Assembly: GCA_029880585.1 (NCBI GenBank)
Contig: JAOUOC010000003.1
Span: 1 to 43,758 of the forward strand
Length of the DNA stretch: 43,758 nucleotides
DNA from: Gammaproteobacteria bacterium
GTDB lineage: Bacteria; Pseudomonadota; Gammaproteobacteria; Enterobacterales; Kangiellaceae
Reading direction: 5' to 3'
Positions 1 through 9,712 of this stretch are shown in pieces; position 1 is the first letter of the stretch; each line of letters starts with the position of its first letter. The notes under the pieces are model-generated. The model did no database searches and was not told the origin of the DNA. It saw nothing but the letters and a program-made list of their open reading frames with translations. The position numbers were made by a program, and so were the translations under genes.

Positions 1-2157
1 ATTATTACTGATTGGAGATCCGCCCTTAGTTTGCAAATCCAGTGGCGCATCAAACAGAAAAACCAAATCCAGATCGGAGCCAAATCCCAATTCACCGCCA
101 CCCATTTTCCCATAACCAATAACGGCAAAACCTGACTGATATAAATCATTAACTTCTGCTTGACCAGCGTCATATTCTGTTGATGTTGATCGCTGTGGTT
201 CACCATGCTTCCGGATCAATTGTTGCCAACAGAAAACAAGAGCGTTTTGCATAATGACTTCAGCCAGCAAAGTCAGATATTGTCCAACTTGCGCCACATC
301 AAACTGGTGCGTCAATAAAGCAGCAGCCACTCGCAATTCGTTCAATTGCTTAAACTGGCGTAAGCTATCCAAAATGGCCTCTTCATCATCCGCTTCTATA
401 CGCAACATTCTTTGCCTTAACTCTGACTCAAGTGATTCTCTGCCTGGCGGATGGTACAAGCTACTGGGATAAAGTAATTCATCCAGTAACACAGGAAAAT
501 CTGATAATCTTTCAGTTATCCATGGACTCTTTACGACCAAATCAACAAGATGTTGCAACACTGGCTGATTTTGACTTAACAACTCAAGATATGCTGTTCT
601 TTTCAGAATTGACGTCAAAATTTTAAGACTGCCTTTCAAGGCCACCAACGGCTTTCTCTGTGACAGACAAACGGAAAGCAAGGATGGAAAAAACATTTTT
701 AGCCGACTTAATCCCTTTTGTGAAAGCTGTCTGGTTGATGCATCATTGTTAAAGCCATTTATCATTGCTATAAATTCTTCTGATTCCTGTTCAGTGAGTT
801 CAGCAACCAGAGACTGCGTTTTTTCCATCAACTGCTCGGCTGAGATATAACCTTCATAAAGAGAAACATAAAATTCATCCCGGGTTAATGATTCCTGTCT
901 TTTTTCTCCCAACAATTGACTGAAATGTAAGTTAACGGATTCCATTTCCTCTTCAAGCTTTTGACGATAACTTTGCCAGTTATCAAATCCCAGCACCTTG
1001 GCCAAAATACTTTGCTGCGTTTTATCTTCTGGCAAATATTGTGTCTGCTTTTCTTCAAAGGACTGAATACAATGTTCACTCAAGCGCAAAAATCGATAGC
1101 TTTGTAATAAACTTTCCGCAGTTTCTTCTGGCAGCATTTTACTGGCGACCAGCAATGGCAAAACCTTAAAAACATTCGCTTCTTGCAAAACTTTATCACG
1201 ACCACCCTGAATCAACTGCAATGCCTGAACGATAAATTCGATTTCTCTAATCCCACCAGCACCCAGCTTGATATTATCCTGCAAACCTTTTTCTCTGATC
1301 TCGCGTTGAATCATTGACTTCATGGCTCTGATCCCTTCAATCACGCCATAATCAATGTAACGTCTGAAAGCAAAAGGGCGAATAATTTGTTGTAACTGTT
1401 TTTGTTCTTTTTCGTTGCCGGTCAATATTCTGGCTCTCAGCAATGCAAATCTTTCCCATTCTCTGCCCTGATCCTGATAATATTCTTCAGCCTGTCCAAA
1501 GGACATCACCAACATCCCTGATTCTCCATAGGGACGTAATCGCATATCGACACGATAAACAAAACCATCCTGTGTAATCTGATCCAGCAATCTGATGAGT
1601 TGAACACTCAATCGATTGAAAAATCTGGCGCTGTCTTGACTTCTCTCACTTCCTTTCATCTCTTCTGTTTGAGGATAAAAAAAGATCAAATCGATATCAG
1701 AAGAAAAATTAAGCTCCTGTCCACCAAGTTTTCCCATGGCGAGAATTAGCATATTTTGTTGTGGTGAAACCTTATCACCTAACAATTTAATTTGACGATC
1801 ATAGCACCATTGGTAGGCTTGCCTAATCAAACAATCAGCCAAACTGGCATAACGCGCTGCACTGGATTTAACATCAAGTTTCTGTGTCAATTCCAAAATA
1901 ACAATCGAAGCTGAATGAATACGTCTAAATTGCCTGAGAAATGACATCATCTCCTCTTCTGACGTTTCTTCCGGTTTGTCAGCTATAAATGACTGCCACT
2001 GCTGGTAAAATGCATTATCAATCACTTCATCAGAAATGGTTAAATGCCATTGAACATTTTGCTCAATCGCTTGAGGAAACAGACTATTGAGCCCTTGAAC
2101 AAACTGGCTGTATTGGCAGGCTTTTTTAATGATTTGTACGGTATCAACATCCCGCAT
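1..2157 (-). CDS. glnE: Bifunctional glutamine synthetase adenylyltransferase/deadenylyltransferase, 3'-truncated by window edge
   Basis: GlnE adds AMP to, and removes it from, glutamine synthetase in response to PII, setting nitrogen assimilation. The minus-strand frame starting at ATG 2157 (MRDVDTVQIIKKA) is open to base 1. It contains both nucleotidyltransferase signatures: LAMGKLGGQELNFSSDIDL in the N-terminal deadenylylase domain, and GYGKMGGGELGFGSDLDLV near the left edge in the C-terminal adenylylase domain. Both lie in the same frame, so about 719 residues are present and roughly 230 C-terminal residues of a usual ~950 lie outside. The ORF track omits it only because it has no stop inside the window. 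It is divergent from lemA, and the 199-base gap between them must hold both promoters. In E. coli glnE sits beside ygiF, which is also nearby here. Confidence 0.96.
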   Translation of the reverse strand, partial: MRDVDTVQIIKKACQYSQFVQGLNSLFPQAIEQNVQWHLTISDEVIDNAFYQQWQSFIADKPEETSEEEMMSFLRQFRRIHSASIVILELTQKLDVKSSAARYASLADCLIRQAYQWCYDRQIKLLGDKVSPQQNMLILAMGKLGGQELNFSSDIDLIFFYPQTEEMKGSERSQDSARFFNRLSVQLIRLLDQITQDGFVYRVDMRLRPYGESGMLVMSFGQAEEYYQDQGREWERFALLRARILTGNEKEQKQLQQIIRPFAFRRYIDYGVIEGIRAMKSMIQREIREKGLQDNIKLGAGGIREIEFIVQALQLIQGGRDKVLQEANVFKVLPLLVASKMLPEETAESLLQSYRFLRLSEHCIQSFEEKQTQYLPEDKTQQSILAKVLGFDNWQSYRQKLEEEMESVNLHFSQLLGEKRQESLTRDEFYVSLYEGYISAEQLMEKTQSLVAELTEQESEEFIAMINGFNNDASTRQLSQKGLSRLKMFFPSLLSVCLSQRKPLVALKGSLKILTSILKRTAYLELLSQNQPVLQHLVDLVVKSPWITERLSDFPVLLDELLYPSSLYHPPGRESLESELRQRMLRIEADDEEAILDSLRQFKQLNELRVAAALLTHQFDVAQVGQYLTLLAEVIMQNALVFCWQQLIRKHGEPQRSTSTEYDAGQAEVNDLYQSGFAVIGYGKMGGGELGFGSDLDLVFLFDAPLDLQTKGGSPISNN

Positions 2158-2356
2158 TATTTTTACATTCCATTTAAAATGGTTTATCCAATCATATCAT
2201 TATTCTATTCGCTACGAAATTACTGAACACAAGTTGGGAAAGTCAGAACTGGGACACAGATAATTACATCATTCACTATCATTTTTTTAGAAATATTGAT
2301 AGGCTATCTTTCATTCAACCAATTAAAAAACAGTCAGACACAAAGAGGAATATAAC

Positions 2357-2941
2357 ATGGAACTCTGGATTACAATTATTGTTGTTATAGTTATTCTTTT
2401 TTATCTCGTTAGCATCTACAACAAGCTGGTTTCTTACAAAAACCGCTTCAAAAATGCTTTCTCTCAAATCGATGTGCAATTACAAAGAAGGTACGATCTG
2501 ATCCCCAATCTGGTTGAAACCGCTAAAGGTTATATGGCACATGAAAAATCCACGCTGGAAGCTGTCATTCAAGCCAGAAATGCAGCGGTAAGTGCGAGTA
2601 AAAGTGCCGCTGACAATCCTGGCGATGCATCAACCATGAAAGAACTGGCTGCTGCCGAAACCTTACTTACCGGTTCACTAGGTAAATTGTTTGCCTTATC
2701 CGAAAGCTATCCCGACTTAAAAGCTAACGAAACAATGAACAATCTTATGGAAGAACTCACAACTACTGAGAATAAAATTGCTTTTGCCCGTCAGGCTTTT
2801 AATGACAGTGTCATGCAATACAACATCCTCAGAGAACAATTTCCAAGCAATATGATAGCCGGTTTTTACGGGTTTGCAGCTGCTGAATTACTTGAAATTG
2901 AAGAGCCCGCCGCTAAAAAACCAGTCAAAGTATCTTTTTAA
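2357..2941 (+). CDS. lemA: LemA family membrane-anchored protein
   Basis: This is a 194-residue protein with one N-terminal membrane segment (about residues 4-23), followed by the family signature region (YNKLVSYKNRFKNAFSQIDV and RRYDLIPNLVETAKGYM) and a helical coiled-coil body. LemA proteins are inner-membrane proteins with a long cytoplasmic or periplasmic helical domain; their biochemical role is still unclear. The start ATG at 2357 has an AGAGGA-type ribosome site about seven bases upstream. It lies 24 bases ahead of an M48 metalloprotease gene, a pairing common in proteobacteria, so the two are very likely co-transcribed and act together in envelope protein quality control (inference). 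The C-terminus ends in a short Ala/Pro/Lys tail. Confidence 0.93.
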   Translation: MELWITIIVVIVILFYLVSIYNKLVSYKNRFKNAFSQIDVQLQRRYDLIPNLVETAKGYMAHEKSTLEAVIQARNAAVSASKSAADNPGDASTMKELAAAETLLTGSLGKLFALSESYPDLKANETMNNLMEELTTTENKIAFARQAFNDSVMQYNILREQFPSNMIAGFYGFAAAELLEIEEPAAKKPVKVSF

Positions 2942-2965
2942 TTAAACAGGTCTAAAGCAGTTACG

Positions 2966-4957
2966 ATGGACTTTTTTAGCCTGCAAGAAAAAGCCAGAAA
3001 GCAAACCAAATATTTGGTAATGCTATTTCTGGCTGCTGTGCTTGCTATTGTTTTAGCAGTTAATCTATTAGTCTTTTGGGCTATGTCGCAAGACAATAAA
3101 AGTTTAAGTCTTTCCGCCTGGCTGGAAGATCCCCTCTGGATTTACATTTCCGGAGGTTTGCTGGTCATGATCATTATCACCAGTCTTTTCAGAACCAGGC
3201 AACTCAGTGCCTCACCGCAAGCTATCGCACATATGGTTAATGCCACACCAATTTCTGCCAACTCTAAAAACGCTCTTGAAGTCAGGTTGCAAAATGTGGT
3301 TGAAGAAATGTCCATCGCCTCCGGCATGCCTATGCCACAAATTTTTGTTATGAAAGAAGAAGATGGTATTAATGCTTTTGTCGCGGGCACCGATCCTTCA
3401 CAAGTCACTTTGGTTGTCACACAGGGCTTGCTTGAAAATTTATCTCGTCAGGAACTTCAGGGCGTTATTGGTCACGAGTTTAGTCATGTTTTTCATGGTG
3501 ATATGAAAATCAATGTGCGGCTGATTGGTATATTGGCTGGCATTCTTGTGATCGGCCAATTTGGCGAAATGTTGTTAAGAAATACCTCTCGCTCCTCTCG
3601 TCGTTCTTCCAGAGGAAAAAATGGTAATGCCGGTGCAGCTTTAATATTTGCATTCGGATTAATGGCGATTGGTTATATTGGTCTTTTCTTTGGAAGGTTG
3701 ATTAAAGCTGCTATATCCAGACAAAGAGAGTTTTTGGCTGATGCCTCTGCTATTCAATACACAAGAGACAAGCAAGGTATTTGCAATGCACTGTTTAAAA
3801 TAGAATTAAATTCTCAAGGTGCTCTGCTTAATGCAGCCAAGGCTGAAGAAATGAGTCATATGTGCTTTGGTCAATCAGTCAAAATGTTTTTCGCCGATAA
3901 GTTTGCTACCCATCCACCAATCAGGGAACGAATTATTGCTCTGGATCCCAGATTTGATTTTAATGGATTTGTAAACAATACAAATGATATTAGTGATGTT
4001 CCGCTCGATGATAATTCAAACTTTGCTGAAATTGTTTCTGGCCTATCAGCAGCAGGGAACTATTCCACACAAAAATCCGAGAATGATATTAAATCAATAT
4101 TAGAAGAGGAAAAGAATCTCAACTCAGCAAATAAACTTTCCAATAATATAAGCAACGAACAACAAAAAATAGACAAACTTTTGTCCTCTGTTGGAAATAT
4201 GACGGAAAAACAACTTGCAGCTGCCCGTGAAATTATTGCCAGCATTCCAAATAGCTTGCTTGAACTGGCAAGGGGCAAAGCCAATTCAAAATTTGGCTTT
4301 GATTTTATTATTGCCTTGATTACAGCAAATCAACAAACCACAGCTTCATCAAAGAATAAATTTCATAATTTCATGGCCGATAAAAGTTTTCAGGAATTGA
4401 CTATTGAACTGAAAAAACTGGATTTTCGTCAACAGCATATACTTCTTGAAATTGCATTAAACACACTTTTTCCTTTAAGTCAGAATGATAAAAAAGATTT
4501 TTCGATCAAATTAGGGCAATTGATTAATCAGGATAATCGTGTCACTCAAAATGAATTTATGATTTATGCAACAACCTTAAAGAAATTGCTGCCTACTTCA
4601 AAACAAAAAACTATCAATCGCTTTTCTGCTATCAAAACAGAGATCAGCTACTTTTTTAATTTGCTATATCAAAACAGCAACCTGACAACGGAAGAAAAAG
4701 TGGAGCGATTCCAAAAACAAATGCGTCAATTGGGAATTGAAACCGCACAATTGAATAATCAAGCCTTATCGGTCAATAAACTGAATGAAGCCCTGAAAAA
4801 AATTGCCTGCCTGAATAATTTGTTAAAAAAGGATTTTTTGCAAATGTGTATTGATATTGTAGAAAATGACCAACAAATTACACAGTCAGAATTTGAATTA
4901 ATACGTTTGCTTGCAGCCTACATGGCCGTTCCGGTTCCAGTAATACTGCTAAACTGA
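2966..4957 (+). CDS. M48 family zinc metalloprotease with long C-terminal extension
   Basis: This is a membrane-anchored HtpX-like endopeptidase of 663 residues. Two transmembrane segments are visible near residues 17-40 and 55-75. The zinc site HEFSH lies at 170-174 and the third ligand Glu is near residue 255 in REFLADAS. Further hydrophobic segments lie between (about 183-200 and 222-245). HtpX itself is about 290 residues, and here some 320 extra residues follow the protease. That tail is helical and carries at least two TerB-like acidic patterns, one containing NQDNRVTQNEF and one near the C-terminus containing ENDQQITQSEFELIRLL. The gene follows lemA by 24 bases, so a LemA/M48 unit degrading or sensing damaged membrane proteins is likely. 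Its last 40 bases overlap the end of the convergent rsmF. Confidence 0.9.
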   Translation: MDFFSLQEKARKQTKYLVMLFLAAVLAIVLAVNLLVFWAMSQDNKSLSLSAWLEDPLWIYISGGLLVMIIITSLFRTRQLSASPQAIAHMVNATPISANSKNALEVRLQNVVEEMSIASGMPMPQIFVMKEEDGINAFVAGTDPSQVTLVVTQGLLENLSRQELQGVIGHEFSHVFHGDMKINVRLIGILAGILVIGQFGEMLLRNTSRSSRRSSRGKNGNAGAALIFAFGLMAIGYIGLFFGRLIKAAISRQREFLADASAIQYTRDKQGICNALFKIELNSQGALLNAAKAEEMSHMCFGQSVKMFFADKFATHPPIRERIIALDPRFDFNGFVNNTNDISDVPLDDNSNFAEIVSGLSAAGNYSTQKSENDIKSILEEEKNLNSANKLSNNISNEQQKIDKLLSSVGNMTEKQLAAAREIIASIPNSLLELARGKANSKFGFDFIIALITANQQTTASSKNKFHNFMADKSFQELTIELKKLDFRQQHILLEIALNTLFPLSQNDKKDFSIKLGQLINQDNRVTQNEFMIYATTLKKLLPTSKQKTINRFSAIKTEISYFFNLLYQNSNLTTEEKVERFQKQMRQLGIETAQLNNQALSVNKLNEALKKIACLNNLLKKDFLQMCIDIVENDQQITQSEFELIRLLAAYMAVPVPVILLN

Positions 4958-6453
4958 TAATTATCTTTGACCATATCTCTGGGCAAAGCATTTTTGATTC
5001 GATTTTTCTGTAAAAGCCCACAGGCAAAAACACTATTGTTGAAACTCAGTAATATATCGCCATCTGTCAGCTTTAACTGCGCAAGCACTTTATCGTCACA
5101 ATCAACGGCTTTACCTTGCATATATTCTTCAAATCCATGTACCGTTAAGGGATAAGTGTTTTGCTTGGCCAAACGTCCCAGACCACTGGCAAATTCATGA
5201 GTAATTCTTATCTTTTTACCATACAACCTAAACAGCTTAATACCTGAACGGTTGATTTTGATGTAAGGATTGATCTCATCGTTAAACATTGGAAATAACC
5301 AGATTTCATTGTCACGTTGTTTGATCTGTTCCTTTTTATAAGGCATATCTATAGAAAACCTTTGATTCATGAATTCCTTTACCAGCTTATACTCTTTTTG
5401 ACTAACTGGCATAAATGGTGAATCGTATATTTTCTTCAGTGTTGTTGAATCATTATTCAGGCTCTGTGATTCCGGCTTGCTAAAACAAGAAACAAAAAAA
5501 CCTTCACTATCGTAATGATGAGGCAAAACGTGTAAATATCCTTCATTGGTCAGGCTTTTTTCTGCTCCTGAGAACAAATCTTTCAATGAAACAACTTTGG
5601 CATCGGTTTGTTGTAAAAGAAATGCCGCCACCTGCTGATTTTCTTCCGGTGATAAGGTACAGGTGGAATACACCATTCTGCCACCTGGCTTGAGGCTTTG
5701 ATAGGCAGAAATAATCAATTGTTTTTGCAATTCAGCCAGTTGATTGACGCTTTCTAATGACCAGTCTTTCAAAGCATTTATATCTTTTCTCACAGTCCCT
5801 TCTCCACCGCAAGGTGCGTCAAGTAGAACATAGTCGAACTGCTCAGGCAGAAAGGATGAAAATTTGGCTGCGTCCAGATGGCAAATACTGGTGTTGTTAA
5901 TTCCACATCTCACCAGATTAGCATGTAATCCTTTTAGCCTGCTGGCAGAAAGTTCATTCGCCAAAATGGTGCCGCGATTATCCAGAATGGAAGCTAACTG
6001 TGTTGTTTTTGAGCCTGGTGCAGCGGCTAAATCTACAATCAGAGGATCCGCGATTGTGTTTTGATGTAATAAGGCTTCCACCGGTAACATTGAGCTGGCT
6101 TCCTGAATATAAAACAAACCCTGAATATGCTCTGGGCAATTGCCCAGCGCCATTGAAAATGACTGCTCATCATAATCAATCCAGAAACCGGTTTCACACC
6201 AGGGAATTGGCGTGACACTCCAGCCATAATTGTTTGCCCACTGTTTAAAGTCTTCCACAGACGATTTAATACAGTTAATCCGCACACTTTTTCGTAGTGG
6301 CTTTCCGCATGCTGCCAGAAAATCATCTTGCGACTGAGCTTCAAGAAATGTAGATTTGGCGTGGTCAAGATAGTCTTGTGAAACCAGACCGCCCGATTCA
6401 AGCTGGACGGTCTTGTTGTCACTATCAGAGTTTGAAGAATGGTTTATGCTCAA
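4918..6453 (-). CDS. rsmF: 16S rRNA (cytosine-C5)-methyltransferase RsmF
   Basis: This is a SAM-dependent RNA m5C methyltransferase of 511 residues (E. coli RsmF/YebU is about 480), expected to methylate C1407 of 16S rRNA. Visible motifs are the SAM-binding loop LAAAPGSKT (about 142-150), motif IV DAPCGGEGT with release Cys215, and motif VI STCTL with the predicted nucleophile Cys265. The C-terminal part (about 340-511) matches the RsmF-specific PUA-like extension. The gene starts 21 bases after putA on the same strand and may be read with it. It runs tail-to-tail into the M48 gene with a 40-base overlap. Other NOL1/NOP2/sun members such as RsmB are possible, but RsmB has an N-terminal NusB domain that is absent here. 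Confidence 0.93.
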   Translation of the reverse strand: MSINHSSNSDSDNKTVQLESGGLVSQDYLDHAKSTFLEAQSQDDFLAACGKPLRKSVRINCIKSSVEDFKQWANNYGWSVTPIPWCETGFWIDYDEQSFSMALGNCPEHIQGLFYIQEASSMLPVEALLHQNTIADPLIVDLAAAPGSKTTQLASILDNRGTILANELSASRLKGLHANLVRCGINNTSICHLDAAKFSSFLPEQFDYVLLDAPCGGEGTVRKDINALKDWSLESVNQLAELQKQLIISAYQSLKPGGRMVYSTCTLSPEENQQVAAFLLQQTDAKVVSLKDLFSGAEKSLTNEGYLHVLPHHYDSEGFFVSCFSKPESQSLNNDSTTLKKIYDSPFMPVSQKEYKLVKEFMNQRFSIDMPYKKEQIKQRDNEIWLFPMFNDEINPYIKINRSGIKLFRLYGKKIRITHEFASGLGRLAKQNTYPLTVHGFEEYMQGKAVDCDDKVLAQLKLTDGDILLSFNNSVFACGLLQKNRIKNALPRDMVKDNYQFSSITGTGTAM

Positions 6454-6474
6454 ATGATATCTTTCCTATATCAA

Positions 6475-9400
6475 TCACTTTGAAGAGCCATCACCCAATG
6501 ACAGGAGCGTTGTATTGCCACCAATAGCTGCCGTGTTGTTGGTACGAGTTCTTTCCGTTGCAAATCGATGCAGATAACGCGGCCCACCTGCTTTTGGACC
6601 TGTTCCTGAAAGACCTTGCCCACCAAAAGGTTGTACGCCAACCACCGCACCGATCATATTTCGATTAATATAGACATTGCCCACTCTAACTCTGGAATCA
6701 ATATATTCTGCAGTTTTTTCATTGCGGGAATGAATGCCTAACGTCAAGCCGTAACCATAATCATTGATTGAATCTATCACCGCATCAAGTTCTTTGGCTT
6801 TGTAAGTGATCACATGAAGAATTGGACCAAACCACTCTTGCTTCAGATCATTAATATGCTTGATTTTAAATGCTGTGGGTGTCAGGAAAGAACCCTTTTC
6901 CATGCCCGCCTGTTCTGGCGTTTTGGAAATTAACTGTCCTGCATTGGTTAATTCCTCAATATGCTCCATTAACTCTTTTCTGGAAGCAGCATCAATAACT
7001 GGCCCCACATCCGTTGAAATATCATGGGAAGGTCCAATTTTAAGTTCTCGCATAGCGCCTTCTAGCACTTCCAGCATTCTTGGCGCGACCTCTTCCTGTA
7101 GATACAAAATACGCAAAGCGGAACATCTTTGTCCGGCACTTGTAAAAGCAGAATGGATAACATCATCAACCACTTGTTCCGCTAAAGCCGAACTATCGAC
7201 AATCATGGCATTCTGACCACCGGTTTCCGCAATAAAGGGCACGATGGGCGCATCGACTCTTGCAGCCAATGACTGATTAATATGAACTGCTGTACTGGTT
7301 GATCCGGTGAAGGCGATACCGGCTATTCTCGGATCACTGGTTAAAACCCCACCAATTTCACGTCCACTGCCTGGTACAAAATGCAGCACATCGGCAGGAA
7401 TCCCAGCCTCATGCATCAATTGTATTGCTTTCCATGCGATAATTGGCGTTTGCCCGGCCGGCTTTGCCAAAACACTATTTCCAGCCGCCAAAGCTGCCGC
7501 AACCTGCCCTACAAAAATAGCTAACGGAAAGTTCCACGGACTGATACAGGCAAAAACGCCCCTGCCTTGCAAATAGATTTCGTTACTTTCTCCTGTAGGC
7601 CCTGGCAAAACAATTGGTTCTGCAAAATCCTTAACGGCTTGCATGGCATAATATCTGGCAAAATCAACTGCCTCTCTCACTTCATCAATGCCATCCTGAA
7701 TCGTCTTTCCGCCTTCTCGAGCACAAATTGCAATGAGTTCTGCTTCATTCTCTGTTAGCAGATCAGCAAATTTTCGCAGACACGCTGCTCTTTTTTCTGC
7801 TCCCGCGCGATTCCACTTGACTGCGGCTGGCGCTGCAATATCAATTGCTCTTCTGCTATCTTCTGCTGTAGCTAAAGTGACGGTGCCAATTTGATGTAAA
7901 TTGTCGTAGGGACAATAAACATTTCCGGCTTCCCCCTTAAGGTTTTCGCCACCAATGATTGGTGTTGCATGCCATTGATTATCCAAATGCTCATTAACCT
8001 TTTCCATAAAAGGTTTTAACTCGCTATCCACATGAAGATTAGTGCCTTTGGAATTGGTTCTGCCTTCACCATATAAATTTGCAGGTAATGGAATATGCTC
8101 ATTGGCCAGCTGCCTATAGGACTGCAGGGTCACACAGGGATGCTCAACCAAATCCTCAATTGATGTTTTTTCGTCAACCAGTTTATGCACAAAAGAAGTA
8201 TTGGCTCCGTTTTCGAGCAAGCGTCTTACCAGATAGGGCAGCAAGTCCTTGTGTTTCCCCACAGGGGCATAGATACGACAATTAACATCCGGATTTGCTT
8301 TTAAAAAATGATTGTAAAGCGCTTCTCCCATGCCGTGTAAGCGCTGGAATTCAAATTTTCGGTTACTGCCGGCCATTTGCATGATGGAAATAACCGTTTG
8401 TGCATTGTGAGTCGCAAATTGAGGATAAAAAACGCCTTCTGTGGCGAGAATATACTTGGCGCAAGCTAAATAGGAAACATCTGACGCTGATTTACGGGTA
8501 AACACTGGATATCCATCATAACCACCTTGTTGTGCCCACTTAACTTCAGAATCCCAATAAGCTCCCTTAACCAATCTGAGAGAGATAACTCTTCCTGTTT
8601 CAATGGAAAGTTTTCTTAACCAGACCAAAATAGGCATAGCTCTTTTGGAATAGGCTTGCACCACCAGCCCCAATCCTTGCCAATCCTGACAGACATCACT
8701 GCGGAACAGCTTTTCGAACAACTCCAGGCTGATTTCCAATCTGTCTGCTTCTTCTGCATCAATAGTGATATCGACATTTAGCTCTTTGGCAATTTTAAGC
8801 AAACGATAAACACTGTCATACATTTCAGTCATGACACGTTGGTGTTGACTATGTTCATATCTTGGATGAAGCGCGGATAATTTGATTGAAATACTTGGTG
8901 CTGGCACATTGGCAGGCCTGGCAATACGACCAATTTCTCGAATGGCATCACAATAAGCATTCCAGTATCTGTCAGCATCTTCAGCAGTATAAGCCGCTTC
9001 TCCCAACATATCAAAAGAATGGGTATAACCCTTGCTGACTGATTTTGAACCGCGCTTGATGGCTTCACCAATAGTATTTCCCAATACAAATTGCTTGCCC
9101 ATTAACTTCATTGCCTGATTCATTGCTTTTCGGATAACAGGTTCACTGACATTGCCAATTAGCGCTTTCAGAGCATTAACCGGATTGCCATCGATAGAAT
9201 CTTTTAAACCAACAAACTTGCCAGTTAGCATCAAACCCCAGGTTGAAGTATTCACCAGCCATGATTCACTTTGCCCCAGATGCTTTTCCCATTCTGCAGC
9301 CTTTATTTTATCCTTGATTAAATTATTGGCCACATCAGCATCAGGAATTCTGAGTAATGCCTCGGCCAGACACATGAGGATAACACCCTCTTTGGTAGAC

Positions 9401-9648
9401 AAACTATATTGTTGTAAAAATGCCTCTACACCGTCTTTGGCATCACTGTCTTTTCTGACCTTGCTGACCAAATCAATTGATTTTCTGGTTACCGAAGCTA
9501 TTTCATCATCAGATAATGACAGATAATCGATCAACCCCTGTAAACAGGCTGACTCGTCAACGCAGTAATTTTCAGAAATCATAGCCTGCAACTCTTTCAA
9601 TGAAAGAGAATCTTCTGCACTGTGTACTACATTTTTAATATCAAACAC
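6475..9648 (-). CDS. putA: Bifunctional proline dehydrogenase / glutamate-5-semialdehyde dehydrogenase (short PutA)
   Basis: PutA oxidises proline to glutamate in two steps, passing electrons to quinone via FAD and then reducing NAD+. The 1057-residue protein has the PRODH barrel in the N-terminal half (SIKLSALHPRYE, RLVKGAYWDSEVKWAQ) and an aldehyde dehydrogenase module from about residue 560 (ISPWNFPLAIF, FTGSTST, AGQRCSALR with catalytic Cys842). It lacks both the ribbon-helix-helix DNA-binding domain of E. coli PutA (1320 residues) and the extra C-terminal ALDH-like domain. It is therefore a type A, non-autoregulating enzyme, and another regulator must control it. The start is GTG at 9648, supported by a GGAG ribosome site nine bases upstream. 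ygiM lies 64 bases upstream and rsmF 21 bases downstream. Confidence 0.97.
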   Translation of the reverse strand: MFDIKNVVHSAEDSLSLKELQAMISENYCVDESACLQGLIDYLSLSDDEIASVTRKSIDLVSKVRKDSDAKDGVEAFLQQYSLSTKEGVILMCLAEALLRIPDADVANNLIKDKIKAAEWEKHLGQSESWLVNTSTWGLMLTGKFVGLKDSIDGNPVNALKALIGNVSEPVIRKAMNQAMKLMGKQFVLGNTIGEAIKRGSKSVSKGYTHSFDMLGEAAYTAEDADRYWNAYCDAIREIGRIARPANVPAPSISIKLSALHPRYEHSQHQRVMTEMYDSVYRLLKIAKELNVDITIDAEEADRLEISLELFEKLFRSDVCQDWQGLGLVVQAYSKRAMPILVWLRKLSIETGRVISLRLVKGAYWDSEVKWAQQGGYDGYPVFTRKSASDVSYLACAKYILATEGVFYPQFATHNAQTVISIMQMAGSNRKFEFQRLHGMGEALYNHFLKANPDVNCRIYAPVGKHKDLLPYLVRRLLENGANTSFVHKLVDEKTSIEDLVEHPCVTLQSYRQLANEHIPLPANLYGEGRTNSKGTNLHVDSELKPFMEKVNEHLDNQWHATPIIGGENLKGEAGNVYCPYDNLHQIGTVTLATAEDSRRAIDIAAPAAVKWNRAGAEKRAACLRKFADLLTENEAELIAICAREGGKTIQDGIDEVREAVDFARYYAMQAVKDFAEPIVLPGPTGESNEIYLQGRGVFACISPWNFPLAIFVGQVAAALAAGNSVLAKPAGQTPIIAWKAIQLMHEAGIPADVLHFVPGSGREIGGVLTSDPRIAGIAFTGSTSTAVHINQSLAARVDAPIVPFIAETGGQNAMIVDSSALAEQVVDDVIHSAFTSAGQRCSALRILYLQEEVAPRMLEVLEGAMRELKIGPSHDISTDVGPVIDAASRKELMEHIEELTNAGQLISKTPEQAGMEKGSFLTPTAFKIKHINDLKQEWFGPILHVITYKAKELDAVIDSINDYGYGLTLGIHSRNEKTAEYIDSRVRVGNVYINRNMIGAVVGVQPFGGQGLSGTGPKAGGPRYLHRFATERTRTNNTAAIGGNTTLLSLGDGSSK

Positions 9649-9712
9649 GCTTTTTTACTCCAACCAGTGTCCAACGACATTTATAAAAAAATAAACAGAT
9701 ATACGATTAAGA

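Noticed and set aside
1-2157. glnE as a pseudogene because it is missing from the ORF track
   Set aside because: Both catalytic domains lie in one open frame reaching base 1; the track seems to omit ORFs without a stop in the window.
6039-6422. 127-residue minus-strand ORF inside rsmF
   Set aside because: It is an out-of-frame shadow of the conserved RsmF N-terminal half.
9152-9526. 124-residue plus-strand ORF opposite putA
   Set aside because: It is antisense to well-conserved PutA sequence with no independent support.
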